A stretch of DNA of 64,000 nt from Streptomyces sp. ICC1. GTDB taxonomy: Bacteria > Actinomycetota > Actinomycetes > Streptomycetales > Streptomycetaceae. Position 1 is the stretch's first letter, and each line of letters starts with the position of its first letter. Under the pieces are notes generated by a model. That model ran no database searches and was not told the origin of the DNA. It saw nothing but the letters and a program-made list of their open reading frames with translations. Made by a program: the position numbers and the translations under genes. Shown here piece after piece: positions 42,914 through 50,575 of this stretch. Location of the stretch: assembly GCF_003287935.1 (NCBI RefSeq), contig NZ_CP030287.1, positions 744,001 to 808,000 of the forward strand, in the 5' to 3' direction.

Positions 42914-43061
42914 CCCCCCACCCCGAACCACAACGAAGCCGCGGTCGCACGACTGGCCCCCGCATCCCAGAGTCAGAGCGCCCCCGCCGGAGGCATCCGT
43001 CCTGACATGCGGTTCACCGCTCAGGCCAGGCTCATCCTGCCCATCAAGTCCTTAGCCATTG

Positions 43062-43130
43062 GCGCGCGGCCGGCGCCCCGGGCTGGAGCGGGGCGCAGAC
43101 AGGAGCGCAGGCCCGGGGCGACGGGCGCGC
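43062..43130. repeat. Long GC-rich hairpin in the AICE
   Basis: Arms 43062-43083 (GCGCGCGGCCGGCGCCCCGG...) and 43111-43130 (GCCCGGGGCGACGGGCGCGC) pair with small internal loops around 27 nt. It is in the 654-bp non-coding gap (42656-43309) between the cargo genes. It is a candidate origin or non-coding RNA. Confidence 0.6.
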
Positions 43131-43309
43131 GACGCCGCCTTGGCGGCGGAAGCGCCCTTGATGAAGTAGGGAAAGTTTGACCCCACTCCGCTCTGGCCTG
43201 GGACCCGTAGGCATCCGTCACCGCTCAGACCTTGACCCTTGGCCCTCTTGTGGGGGCGTGATTCGGCTGGTCCCATGGCCTTCGGGGCAGGACGTGACTG
43301 GGGGCAGCC

Positions 43310-44215
43310 GTGAGCGAACTGAGGGTCGCCAGGTGGAAGAGGCATGGACAGGATCGGCTCTACGTGAACTTGCCGGACGGTACAGCCGCGGCGTGGGTGG
43401 ACCTCCGCACTGGCAAGGTGACTGTCCTCCTCGAAGAGCATCGGCGTGCGGCTCTGCGACTGCTCCAGCCTCACCTCACCGGAGAAGCTCCGTCCCCAAC
43501 GCAGCCACCGAAAGCGCAGCCACCGAAGCCGCCTACGGGTGTGAAGCCCATCGGATCGCGGCCTACGCCAGTCGTACGGCCGACGTTACCGACCCTGACG
43601 ACACCTGATGATCTCGCCCTCAACCGTCCGGGGGCCGAACTGCTTTCTCTCATTGCGGCCAAGGGGCCAACGCCCATGCAGCGTGCATTCGCTCGCCTGC
43701 TGCGCAGGAAGACCGAATGGGACTCCTGGTTCAAGGGGTTGGCCGGTGAGCGGAAGGTGGGAGCCGAGCTCGAACGCTTGACGGCCTACGGCTGGAAGGT
43801 TCTGCACTCCCTTCCGCTGACGCGGGGCGGGGACATCGACCACATGCTTATCGGCCCTGGCGGGGTGTTCACCATCAACACCAAGAATCATCCCGGCAAG
43901 TCGGTGTGGATTGGGGACACCATGGTGAAGATCGACCATGGGCCCGCGCGGCCTTACGTCGTCAAGAGCCGTGCCGAGGCGGAGCGCGCTCGAACCGTCC
44001 TGGCGAGTCACTGCTCGTTCCCGGTACCGGTGGAGCCAGTCTTGGTGTTCGTTGGGGTGAAGGAGCTACCAGTCGTGCCCACCCAGCTTGCGGTCCGCAT
44101 CTACAGGGAACGAGAGGTAGCGGCCCTGGGTCCGCTCACAGGGAAGCTCTCTCCTGAGCAGGTGGATGAGGTGTACGCCGTTGCCCGTCATCGCAGGGCA
44201 TGGCTCGGACCGTAG
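43310..44215 (+). CDS. NERD-domain (nuclease-related) protein
   Basis: 301 residues from GTG 43310. The N-terminal 55 residues are a small unknown domain (LYVNLPDGTAAAWVDLRTGK), followed by a Pro/Thr linker (60-100) and a NERD domain (about 145-260). The domain contains WFKGLAGERKVGAELERL, the core IDHMLIGPGGVFTINTKNHP (restriction-fold Asp...x-x-Lys with Asn in place of the usual Glu), and VEPVLVFVGV. NERD domains are thought to act on nucleic acids. On a mobile element it could serve in defence or DNA processing; this is inference. Confidence 0.85.
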   Translation: MSELRVARWKRHGQDRLYVNLPDGTAAAWVDLRTGKVTVLLEEHRRAALRLLQPHLTGEAPSPTQPPKAQPPKPPTGVKPIGSRPTPVVRPTLPTLTTPDDLALNRPGAELLSLIAAKGPTPMQRAFARLLRRKTEWDSWFKGLAGERKVGAELERLTAYGWKVLHSLPLTRGGDIDHMLIGPGGVFTINTKNHPGKSVWIGDTMVKIDHGPARPYVVKSRAEAERARTVLASHCSFPVPVEPVLVFVGVKELPVVPTQLAVRIYREREVAALGPLTGKLSPEQVDEVYAVARHRRAWLGP

Positions 44216-44282
44216 TCAGCAGGTGCCTCCGCTGACTACGCTGGTGCGGTCCAGTCAATGAGCAGGGGAGTGTGCTGAAGGC

Positions 44283-45077
44283 ATGGGGCCGAAGTCGGAG
44301 CGGGTGTACCGCACGATTCGTGAGTGGATCGCGACAGGAAAGTACCCGCCCGGGGCCAAGCTCCCGTCCGAGCGAACACTCTCAGAAGACCTTGAGATCG
44401 GTCGTACGCAGCTTCGGCAGGTCCTCGCGAAGCTCATCGCCGAGGGTGTCCTCGAAGTGTATGGACGCAGCTCCTACCGTGTGCCGGACCGCTCAGTGTC
44501 TGTGACCACTCCTCCCGACTTGGAGCGGTGGCAGATCCACGGTGAGCGGACTGTGTACGACAACCGGTGGGTGAAACTGACGCTCGCCGACGTTGAGCCT
44601 CCTGGTGTCGAGCGCTTCGAGCACCATGTAGTGCGGCTCCACCACGTGGCGATCTCCGCTGTTCTGGATGATCAGGACCGGGTTCTCATGCTGTGGCGGT
44701 ACCGCTTCGTCCCCGACTCCTTCGGCTGGGAGCTGCCTGGCGGCATCGTGGATCCGGGAGAAGACCCCGCCACGACCGCACTCCGCGAGGTGGAGGAAGA
44801 GACCGGCTGGCGGCCCGACGCCCTTGAGCACGTGGTGACGTACCAACCCATGGTCGGCATGGTGGACTCGCCTCACGAGATTTACGTGGGGAGAGGCGCG
44901 CAGCATGTTGGCGAGCCCACCGACCTTGAGGAAGCGGGATACGTCGCATGGGTGCCTCTCGCCGACATTCCTGAGCTCATGGCTCGGGGTGAGCTGATGG
45001 GCTCCGGGACGCTGGTCGCCCTCCTCCACGTGCTGGCCTCTCGTGCGGCCGGCGCGCCGCCTACAGCTGCTGCGTGA
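44283..45077 (+). CDS. GntR-type HTH fused to a Nudix hydrolase domain
   Basis: 264 residues. The winged-helix GntR domain (about 1-72) is [39 protein letters not shown] and [12 protein letters not shown]. The Nudix domain (about 100-250) has a complete Nudix box [18 protein letters not shown] then EEETGW (G-x5-E-x7-REV-x-EE-x-G). In pSAM2-type elements a GntR repressor (KorSA) and a Nudix activator (Pra) are separate genes; here both activities are one chain. It probably controls transfer or replication. The 3' end overlaps the convergent XRE gene by 17 bp. Confidence 0.9.
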   Translation: MGPKSERVYRTIREWIATGKYPPGAKLPSERTLSEDLEIGRTQLRQVLAKLIAEGVLEVYGRSSYRVPDRSVSVTTPPDLERWQIHGERTVYDNRWVKLTLADVEPPGVERFEHHVVRLHHVAISAVLDDQDRVLMLWRYRFVPDSFGWELPGGIVDPGEDPATTALREVEEETGWRPDALEHVVTYQPMVGMVDSPHEIYVGRGAQHVGEPTDLEEAGYVAWVPLADIPELMARGELMGSGTLVALLHVLASRAAGAPPTAAA

Positions 45078-46191
45078 GCTGCTCGATCCGGCGGCGCTGT
45101 CGTACAGATCCTGTGCGGTTCGCCAGTAGGCGAGCCTGCTGAAGGTGCTCGCGTCCCTGGTCGTACTCGCCTCGGGCGAGATGTGCCTGAGCCAGGTCGC
45201 ATCGAAGACCCGATGCGGCTCGGATGAATGTCGGATCCAGGGCACCAAGCGCGTCGTACAAGCTGTCGACCGCGTCATCGTCGCCGAGCAGGGCTAGGGC
45301 ATTGCCTCGCCACCGTCTCAGATGGCCGTGGTTCAGGAAGATGCTCAGCATGTCGGGATCCCTGGCTTCCTCTCCGCCCGGGAGCCATCGCGCGGCTTCG
45401 TCCAAAGCTCGACGGCAGTCGTCCGCCAATCCCGCCTTGGCGCAGATCTCGGCCTCTGCCGCATACAGCCATGCCTTCAACCGCGGGGACAGGTGCGTGC
45501 CGCCCACTCGGATGGCGTCACGGACCAACTCGACGGCGGTGGCCGGCCGCCCGGCATCACAGAGCACGTATGCCTGCTCTGCGGTGGCGTGAGCCAGGTA
45601 CATGGGCTCGCCCGCCTCCTGGGCTGCCCGCTTACCTAACTCGTAGTGCCTCCAGGCTCGCTCCACCGCTCCGGAGTCGAGGGCTTGCCATGCAGCGAGT
45701 GTTGCCGCGCCCGCGAGAGCCCGTGCTACTGGACGCCTGGTCTCCGGCAGTACGGCGAACGTGAGCGCGTCCTCAAGCGTGGACAAGTGCCCTGTCATCT
45801 GGTCGACAAGGTTCGCTGCTCCCATCTGGCGATCCACGGTTCGCAGTAGTTCCGTTTGGTCCATGAAGGTCTTCACCATGGTGAGACTGACGCTGCGAGC
45901 CGCGTCGATACGGTTCACCAGTTCGTCATACCCATCGGCCTCGGGTGCCGCCGAACTGGTTCGCCGGCCTTGGAGCTCGTCGTCCGTGATGCCGAGCAGG
46001 GCCCGCAGGACCTTGCCGTACCGCTCGGAAATAGGACGCCTGCCGTTCTCCCACTCCGAGACGTAGACATGCAGGCTCGCCGTCGAAGCGACCGTCAGCA
46101 CGTGCTGGCGCGCGTACCGCTCGATCTCTCGAACCAAGCGTTCCTGTGACCACTCTCGTGCATGCCGCGCTGTTCGAAGTCCGTTCGTCAC
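45061..46191 (-). CDS. XRE-family HTH regulator with TPR-like C-terminal domain
   Basis: 376 residues from GTG 46191 (GTG 46197 is possible). The XRE HTH (about 3-68) reads [20 protein letters not shown], then [20 protein letters not shown]. The rest (about 110-376) is helical with TPR-like repeats, e.g. [40 protein letters not shown] and [20 protein letters not shown]. This HTH-plus-TPR layout resembles peptide- or ligand-sensing regulators. It is divergent from the transfer operon, with palindromic operators between. Confidence 0.88.
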   Translation of the reverse strand: MTNGLRTARHAREWSQERLVREIERYARQHVLTVASTASLHVYVSEWENGRRPISERYGKVLRALLGITDDELQGRRTSSAAPEADGYDELVNRIDAARSVSLTMVKTFMDQTELLRTVDRQMGAANLVDQMTGHLSTLEDALTFAVLPETRRPVARALAGAATLAAWQALDSGAVERAWRHYELGKRAAQEAGEPMYLAHATAEQAYVLCDAGRPATAVELVRDAIRVGGTHLSPRLKAWLYAAEAEICAKAGLADDCRRALDEAARWLPGGEEARDPDMLSIFLNHGHLRRWRGNALALLGDDDAVDSLYDALGALDPTFIRAASGLRCDLAQAHLARGEYDQGREHLQQARLLANRTGSVRQRRRIEQLTQQL

Positions 46192-46256
46192 GTGCACCGC
46201 CCTGCATGTGATTTCTGAGCCGTGAAGGCAGCATGCCTCACATCGATGCAGGTGGT

Positions 46257-46287
46257 CAGGGGTTAACCCGAACTGGGTTAACCCCTG
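46257..46287. promoter_or_regulatory. Perfect 13-bp inverted-repeat operator
   Basis: CAGGGGTTAACCC-N5-GGGTTAACCCCTG, exact on both arms, 66-96 bp upstream of the XRE start. It probably binds the XRE regulator or another dimeric repressor; the assignment is inference. Confidence 0.75.
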
Positions 46288-46368
46288 TTGGCTACCGGGC
46301 TGTTGGGGCTTGAGGTTCTCTAGGAGTGCCGCAGGAAGTCGAGTTGAGAAGTCGGCTCGCGGCAACGC

Positions 46369-46412
46369 TTGACATCTGGTGCGCACCAGATGCAACCTAT
46401 TGGTGCGCACCA
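46369..46412 (+). promoter_or_regulatory. Promoter with twin palindromic operators for the transfer operon
   Basis: TTGACA at 46369-46374 runs into an 18-bp perfect palindrome ATCTGGTGCGCACCAGAT (46374-46391). A second core TGGTGCGCACCA occurs at 46401-46412, centres 24 bp apart. Sites over the -35 to start region imply repression of the downstream operon, most simply by the GntR domain of the fusion regulator. Confidence 0.75.
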
Positions 46413-46526
46413 GTTGGGAACCGAAGGGCCCGTGGCTGGATGACCCGGGCCAACGTCAACGGAACGGAGCGGCGACCCACCGCCAAGTAGCCCGCCGCTC
46501 CCACCCCTCTGAAAGGGAGTTCAATC

Positions 46527-46883
46527 ATGCGTCAGATTCCCGTCGACACCGCAGCCGCCATGGTGATGGTCGCCCAACCTCCGGCCGTGAAGATCAAGGA
46601 CCGTCGGACCGGTGAGATCGCCACCGACGCCGAGACCGGCGCCCAGATGATGACCGTGGACGTGCTCTTCGCCGCCTACGGGGAGGCTGAGGTCTTGTCT
46701 GTGTCCGTGCCGGCGCCTGGTATCTCGGGTGAGCTGGTCATGGGTACCCCGGTCGCGCTGACCGGTCTGGTGGCCCGGCCGTGGGAGAACGAGTTCAACG
46801 GGCAGAAGCGCCACGGCATCAGCTTCCGCGCCGTCGCGGTGACCTCCCTGACCGCCGATGTCTCGAAGCCGAAGGCTGCCTGA
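46527..46883 (+). CDS. SCO3933-family regulatory protein
   Basis: 118 residues, the first gene of the AICE transfer operon. It is a strand-rich protein (IPVDTAAAMVMVAQPPAVKI, TVDVLFAAYGEAEVLSVSVP, WENEFNGQKRHGISFRAVAV) typical of the small protein preceding tra in AICEs, with OB-like appearance. AAAGGGAG lies upstream of ATG 46527. The role is not established in detail. Confidence 0.85.
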   Translation: MRQIPVDTAAAMVMVAQPPAVKIKDRRTGEIATDAETGAQMMTVDVLFAAYGEAEVLSVSVPAPGISGELVMGTPVALTGLVARPWENEFNGQKRHGISFRAVAVTSLTADVSKPKAA

Positions 46884-46885
46884 CC

Positions 46886-48241
46886 GTGAACGCCTTAACG
46901 GTCACGCTCCTGGTCCTCGTCACCATCGCGCTCGTACTGCGCTGGCGGCGCCCGGCCTGGTACTGGTTGACCTTCGGGGTCACCTTCGCTGCCCTGCGGG
47001 TCCTGGTCCGCTACCGGTCGGTGATGGAAGCCTGCGGGCTCACCGTCCCGCCCTCGCGGTGGCGCCTGGCCCTCGCCCGGTGGTCCGACCGCCCAGTCCC
47101 CGAGTCCCGGGGGCCGCGAATCCTGCGGATGCGGCCAACTCGGACCGGGCTGGTCCTGCGGCTCAGGCTCCGGCCCGGCCAGGATGCCTACGACGTCGCC
47201 GCCGCGACGGACCGACTGCGCCATTCCTTCGCTCTGCACAACGTGAGTGCCCGGGAGGTCAGGTCGTCGGTGATCGAGCTGCGGATGACCGGGTACGACG
47301 TCCTCAAGCGGGTGCAGATGCCCGCCCCGCGCGACGACAAGCCGATGAGTATCCCGGTGGCCCTGCGGGAAGACGGCGAGATCTTCCGCCGCGACTACCT
47401 TCAGGTGCCCCATGCCCTGAACGTCGGGGCCACGCAATCCGGAAAGTCCGTCTACATGCGCACCCTGGTGGCCGGCCTGGCCACTCAGCACGTGGCCCTG
47501 GTCGGGATCGACTGCAAGAACGGCGTGGAACTCGCACCACTGGCCCGCCGCTTCACCGCGCTCGCCGACAGCCCCGAGACCGCCGCCGATCTGCTGGCCG
47601 AGCTCGTCCGCTACATGGCCCGCGTCTACGAGATCATCCGGCGCGAACAGAGGATCAGCTCCGACACCCCGGACGCGGAGATCACCGCCAACATCTGGGA
47701 CCTGCCCAAAAACCTGCGCCCCGTCCCCGTCGTACTCCTGGTCGACGAGGTCGCAGAGCTCGCCCTGTGGGTCACCAAGGAGGAGGAGAAGCGGCGGGAT
47801 CAGATCATCACCGACCTGGTCCGCCTCGCCCAGCTCGGCCGCGCCGCCGGCATCTACCTGGAAATCTGCGGCCAAAGGTTCGGCTCCGAACTCGGCAAGG
47901 GCATCACCATGCTCCGCGCCCAGCTCACGGGACGTTCCGCCCACCGCGTCAACGACGAGACCTCGGCGAACATGGCCTTCGGGGACATCTCCCCGGACGC
48001 AGTCCTCGCCGCGGTCCAGATCCCTACCGACCGCCCTGGTACGGCCGTGGTCGGTGACTCCTCCGGCGGCTGGGTCCGGATCCGTACCCCGCACACCACG
48101 CTCCGCCAGGCCGTGAACGTCTGCAACGCGAACGCCCACCGCACGCCGGACATCGGCGAACTGGCGCCCTTCCGGCCCGTACTGCCCGCCCCCGTGCTGA
48201 CCGGCAAGGTCCGGCCGAAGCCCACCGCGGCCAGCGTCTGA
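46886..48241 (+). CDS. FtsK/SpoIIIE-type conjugative DNA translocase (TraSA/TraB-like)
   Basis: 451 residues from GTG 46886, two bases after the previous stop. Two N-terminal hydrophobic segments (about 3-17, 22-36) are followed by the FtsK motor, with Walker A NVGATQSGKS (about 190), a GIDCKNGVELAPLA segment and Walker B VVLLVDEVAEL (about 290). The final parts include RAQLTGRSAHRVND. In Streptomyces, one FtsK-like protein moves double-stranded DNA between mycelia. This is the conjugation motor of the element. Confidence 0.93.
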   Translation: MNALTVTLLVLVTIALVLRWRRPAWYWLTFGVTFAALRVLVRYRSVMEACGLTVPPSRWRLALARWSDRPVPESRGPRILRMRPTRTGLVLRLRLRPGQDAYDVAAATDRLRHSFALHNVSAREVRSSVIELRMTGYDVLKRVQMPAPRDDKPMSIPVALREDGEIFRRDYLQVPHALNVGATQSGKSVYMRTLVAGLATQHVALVGIDCKNGVELAPLARRFTALADSPETAADLLAELVRYMARVYEIIRREQRISSDTPDAEITANIWDLPKNLRPVPVVLLVDEVAELALWVTKEEEKRRDQIITDLVRLAQLGRAAGIYLEICGQRFGSELGKGITMLRAQLTGRSAHRVNDETSANMAFGDISPDAVLAAVQIPTDRPGTAVVGDSSGGWVRIRTPHTTLRQAVNVCNANAHRTPDIGELAPFRPVLPAPVLTGKVRPKPTAASV

Positions 48242-48324
48242 TCCTCCCTCTCGCTCCACCGGTCGGCGTGACCGCACCACGCCAGGTCCCTACCCCTCTC
48301 ATGCCCAAAGCAGGAGTGATCCTC

Positions 48325-48510
48325 ATGGCCACCGCGAGGAAGACCACCACCCGCAAGCCCGCCCCGGCACCGTGCCCCGACTGCAACGGCAGCGGCGAGA
48401 CCGCCGAAACCGTCCGCGTCGGATCCCGCCGGACTGCCCGCGAGACCGCCGACCGTCAGGCCGCTCTCTGCCTGACCTGCTTCGGCACCGGACAGGCCCC
48501 GACCACCTGA
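48325..48510 (+). CDS. Small DnaJ-type zinc-finger protein
   Basis: 61 residues from ATG 48325, with CAGGAG 8 bp upstream. A basic N-terminus (ARKTTTRK) is followed by CPDCNGSGE and CLTCFGTGQ, two CxxCxGxG motifs as in DnaJ zinc fingers. It sits in the spread-gene cluster of the AICE and is of unknown role, possibly a DNA or protein chaperone in transfer. Confidence 0.78.
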   Translation: MATARKTTTRKPAPAPCPDCNGSGETAETVRVGSRRTARETADRQAALCLTCFGTGQAPTT

Positions 48511-48581
48511 ACCGCCAGGACCGGGCGGCCGGCCAACTGTCCCGCCCGGCCCCGGCTCCAACCCTGGAAGGAGTAACCCCG

Positions 48582-49226
48582 ATGCTCGCCAAGCCTCGCC
48601 CGGACGCCGTTCTCGTTCAGGCCGTGATCGCTGGGGCCCTGTCCTTCGCCCACCTCCACGACCTCGCCGAAGCCGCCGGACAGACGGGCTGGAAGGCCTG
48701 GGCCTACCCGGTCAGCGTGGACCTGCTCCTCGTCGCCGCCTGGCGCCGACTCCGGCTCCTGAGGGACGCCGGGGAACCAGTCCGCTCGGCCTGGACCTGG
48801 TTCACCGTCGCCCTTGCCGCGTCGCTGGGGGCGAACGTCGCCACCGCCGGACTCCTCGACCTCGGGTCGGTGCCCGCCTGGCTTCGGATCCTGGTCGCCG
48901 GATGGCCCGCCCTCGCCTTCCTCGGCGGAACCCTCCTCGTCCACCCCACCCCGACCCCCGCCGCGGCTCCCGCGGTGGAACCGGCCCCCGCGGTCATCGA
49001 ACGCGACACCGCACCTGAACCCGTCGCCGAGCCGGAGCCAGTCCCGGCTCTCCCCGCACCCGAACCGGTGTCGGTGCCCGTTCCGGCCCCACTGGTCGAG
49101 CACGCCCGGAAACTCGCCGCCGATCATCTGGCCCGCACCGGCAGCCCGCTCGACACCGACACCCTGCGCGCTCGCCTCGGTGTGCCGGCCGCCATGGCCG
49201 CCGCCATCACCGCCCAACTCGCCTGA
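48582..49226 (+). CDS. DUF2637-like membrane protein (spread-type)
   Basis: 214 residues. The N-terminal half has about four membrane helices (about 10-30, 40-58, 72-95, 105-123), including AYPVSVDLLLVAAWRRLRLL, a DUF2637-like signature. A Pro/Glu/Ala linker (about 130-175) leads to a C-terminal helical DNA-binding-like end (HARKLAADHLARTGSPLDTD). GGAAGGAG precedes the ATG. Likely role: intermycelial spread of the element. Confidence 0.82.
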   Translation: MLAKPRPDAVLVQAVIAGALSFAHLHDLAEAAGQTGWKAWAYPVSVDLLLVAAWRRLRLLRDAGEPVRSAWTWFTVALAASLGANVATAGLLDLGSVPAWLRILVAGWPALAFLGGTLLVHPTPTPAAAPAVEPAPAVIERDTAPEPVAEPEPVPALPAPEPVSVPVPAPLVEHARKLAADHLARTGSPLDTDTLRARLGVPAAMAAAITAQLA

Positions 49227-49235
49227 GGAGACCCG

Positions 49236-49430
49236 ATGCCTGCCCCGGACCGCTTCCACTCGCTCATGCAGATCGGCCCCGTCCAGATCGGCACCTACCG
49301 CGACCGCCACGGCCGCACCAAGCACGCCGCCGTCTGCACCACCGACGGATGCGGCTGGTCCGTCACCAACTACACGACCAGCACCGCCGCCCAGCTCGCC
49401 GCACGTTCCCACCGCTGCCGCGTCAGCTGA
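49236..49430 (+). CDS. Mobile element transfer protein (SpdA-like)
   Basis: 64 residues: MQIGPVQIGTYRDRHGRTKH, then AVCTTDGCGWSVTNYTTSTA and SHRCRV. Two or three Cys suggest metal. It is a small protein constantly seen in AICE and plasmid spread clusters. It follows the DUF2637 gene by 9 bp with GAGGAG. Confidence 0.82.
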   Translation: MPAPDRFHSLMQIGPVQIGTYRDRHGRTKHAAVCTTDGCGWSVTNYTTSTAAQLAARSHRCRVS

Positions 49431-49448
49431 CCCCGGAAGGCCACCGTC

Positions 49449-49607
49449 ATGGACGTCCCGCTCTGGCTCGCACTGATCGTCGTCGGCGCCCTCGGAATCA
49501 AGCTGATCCGCCCGCCCTGGTGGCTCGTCGCCGTGATCCTCCTCGGCGGCTACCTCCTCGCGGACAGCCTCCTCGCCCCCGTCATCGACAACGCCATCAC
49601 CAAGTAA
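49449..49607 (+). CDS. Small two-helix membrane protein (spread cluster)
   Basis: 52 residues (ATG 49449, TAA 49605). Two hydrophobic helices with a short RPPW turn: PLWLALIVVGALGIKLI and WWLVAVILLGGYLLADSLL. It lies between the SpdA-like and SpdD-like genes with tight spacing. It is probably an Spd-type membrane component. Confidence 0.75.
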   Translation: MDVPLWLALIVVGALGIKLIRPPWWLVAVILLGGYLLADSLLAPVIDNAITK

Positions 49608-49631
49608 CAAGCCTTCGAAGGGAGTACCGCC

Positions 49632-49973
49632 ATGATCCGCCCGAAGATCCCGGTCAACCCGCTCCCGACCGGCCTCGTCATGCCGCTTGTCCAGTCGACC
49701 ACGGATGCCACGGTTGAGCCGCACCACGGTGCCGTCCCGGCCTGCGGCTGCGACCACACCGCGACCCCGGCCGCCAAGCAGCCTCGCGTCCAGCTCCCCG
49801 CCGTCCGCCTCACCCCGGCCGGCCTCGTCGCCGCCGTCGCCGGTGGAGCCGGACTCGTCCTCGTCGTCGGGGCGGTCCTGGTCTCCATGCTCCTGGCCGT
49901 CGCCATCACCGGCGCCTCGGTCGCCGTCTGCGCCGTCGTCCTGCGCTCGCTGCTCAACCAGAACCACCGCTGA
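49632..49973 (+). CDS. SpdD-like membrane protein
   Basis: 113 residues. A polar N-terminus with the CGCDH motif is followed by two closely packed helices (about 60-82, 84-106; LVAAVAGGAGLVLVVGAVLV). AAGGGAG precedes ATG 49632. It matches the SpdD-like membrane proteins of Streptomyces plasmid spread loci. Confidence 0.8.
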   Translation: MIRPKIPVNPLPTGLVMPLVQSTTDATVEPHHGAVPACGCDHTATPAAKQPRVQLPAVRLTPAGLVAAVAGGAGLVLVVGAVLVSMLLAVAITGASVAVCAVVLRSLLNQNHR

Positions 49974-50063
49974 CCGGCCCCGGGACGGCTTTCACCGCCA
50001 AGTTTCCGCCGTCCCGGCGCCGTACTCCTGCCCGAACCAGCCGATCCGGAAGGAAGCACCATC

Positions 50064-50246
50064 ATGAACCAGAACGCCTTGGGACAGCTCTGCCCGAACT
50101 GCGACGGCCATGCCTCCGTCGCGATCACCCTCGGCGGCCGCGACCGCACCGGCCACCTGCGCACGATCACCGCCCACTGCCCCGCCTGCCACGGCACCGG
50201 CAAGCGCCTCGCCCGCCGCATCGTCGTCACCTCGGCCGCGCGGTGA
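50064..50246 (+). CDS. Second small DnaJ-type zinc-finger protein
   Basis: 60 residues. CPNCDGHASV near the start and CPACHGTGKRLARR near the end make a CxxCxG pair like that in the gene at 48325. The basic tail suggests nucleic-acid contact. The stop overlaps the next start by four bases. Confidence 0.78.
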   Translation: MNQNALGQLCPNCDGHASVAITLGGRDRTGHLRTITAHCPACHGTGKRLARRIVVTSAAR

Positions 50247-50575
50247 CCGCCATGCTGACCGACACCGACCTGACCAACCCGCTGACCACGCAGACCGCCG
50301 TGTTCGTAGCCCTCGCTCAACTGGCCGAACTCCACCCGGACCTGCCCGGCGCCTACATCACCACCAGCCAGATCACGCCCACCGAGGCACACGTTCTCCT
50401 CGACACCCCGGCCGATCTCGAAGCCTGGCGCCTGGCCACGCACACCGACGCTCGCGATGTGCAGCTCGCCAACCTCAAGAGCGACCGGCAACTCCTCTTC
50501 ACCGCGCCTCTCGGCCGGATCACCCTCCGCGTCTACACGGTCTTCGCCCCTGCCCCCGCGGTGGTGACTGCGTGA
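50243..50575 (+). CDS. Conserved AICE hypothetical protein
   Basis: 110 residues from GTG 50243. AVFVALAQLAELHPDLPGAY, ITPTEAHVLLDTPADLEAWR and GRITLRVYTVF give an alpha/beta protein of unknown role. The four-base overlap with rep (GTGA) implies coupled translation and perhaps a role in replication. Confidence 0.75.
   Translation: MTAMLTDTDLTNPLTTQTAVFVALAQLAELHPDLPGAYITTSQITPTEAHVLLDTPADLEAWRLATHTDARDVQLANLKSDRQLLFTAPLGRITLRVYTVFAPAPAVVTA

Noticed and set aside
42754..43005. Short ORFs across the 150-bp palindrome on both strands
   Set aside because: The translations are palindromic by-products (matching Gly/Arg/Pro runs on both strands) without a ribosome-binding site.
46395..46412. Second TGGTGCGCACCA copy as an integrase or terminator element
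   Set aside because: Its position over the tra promoter and identity with the first palindrome core fit an operator far better.
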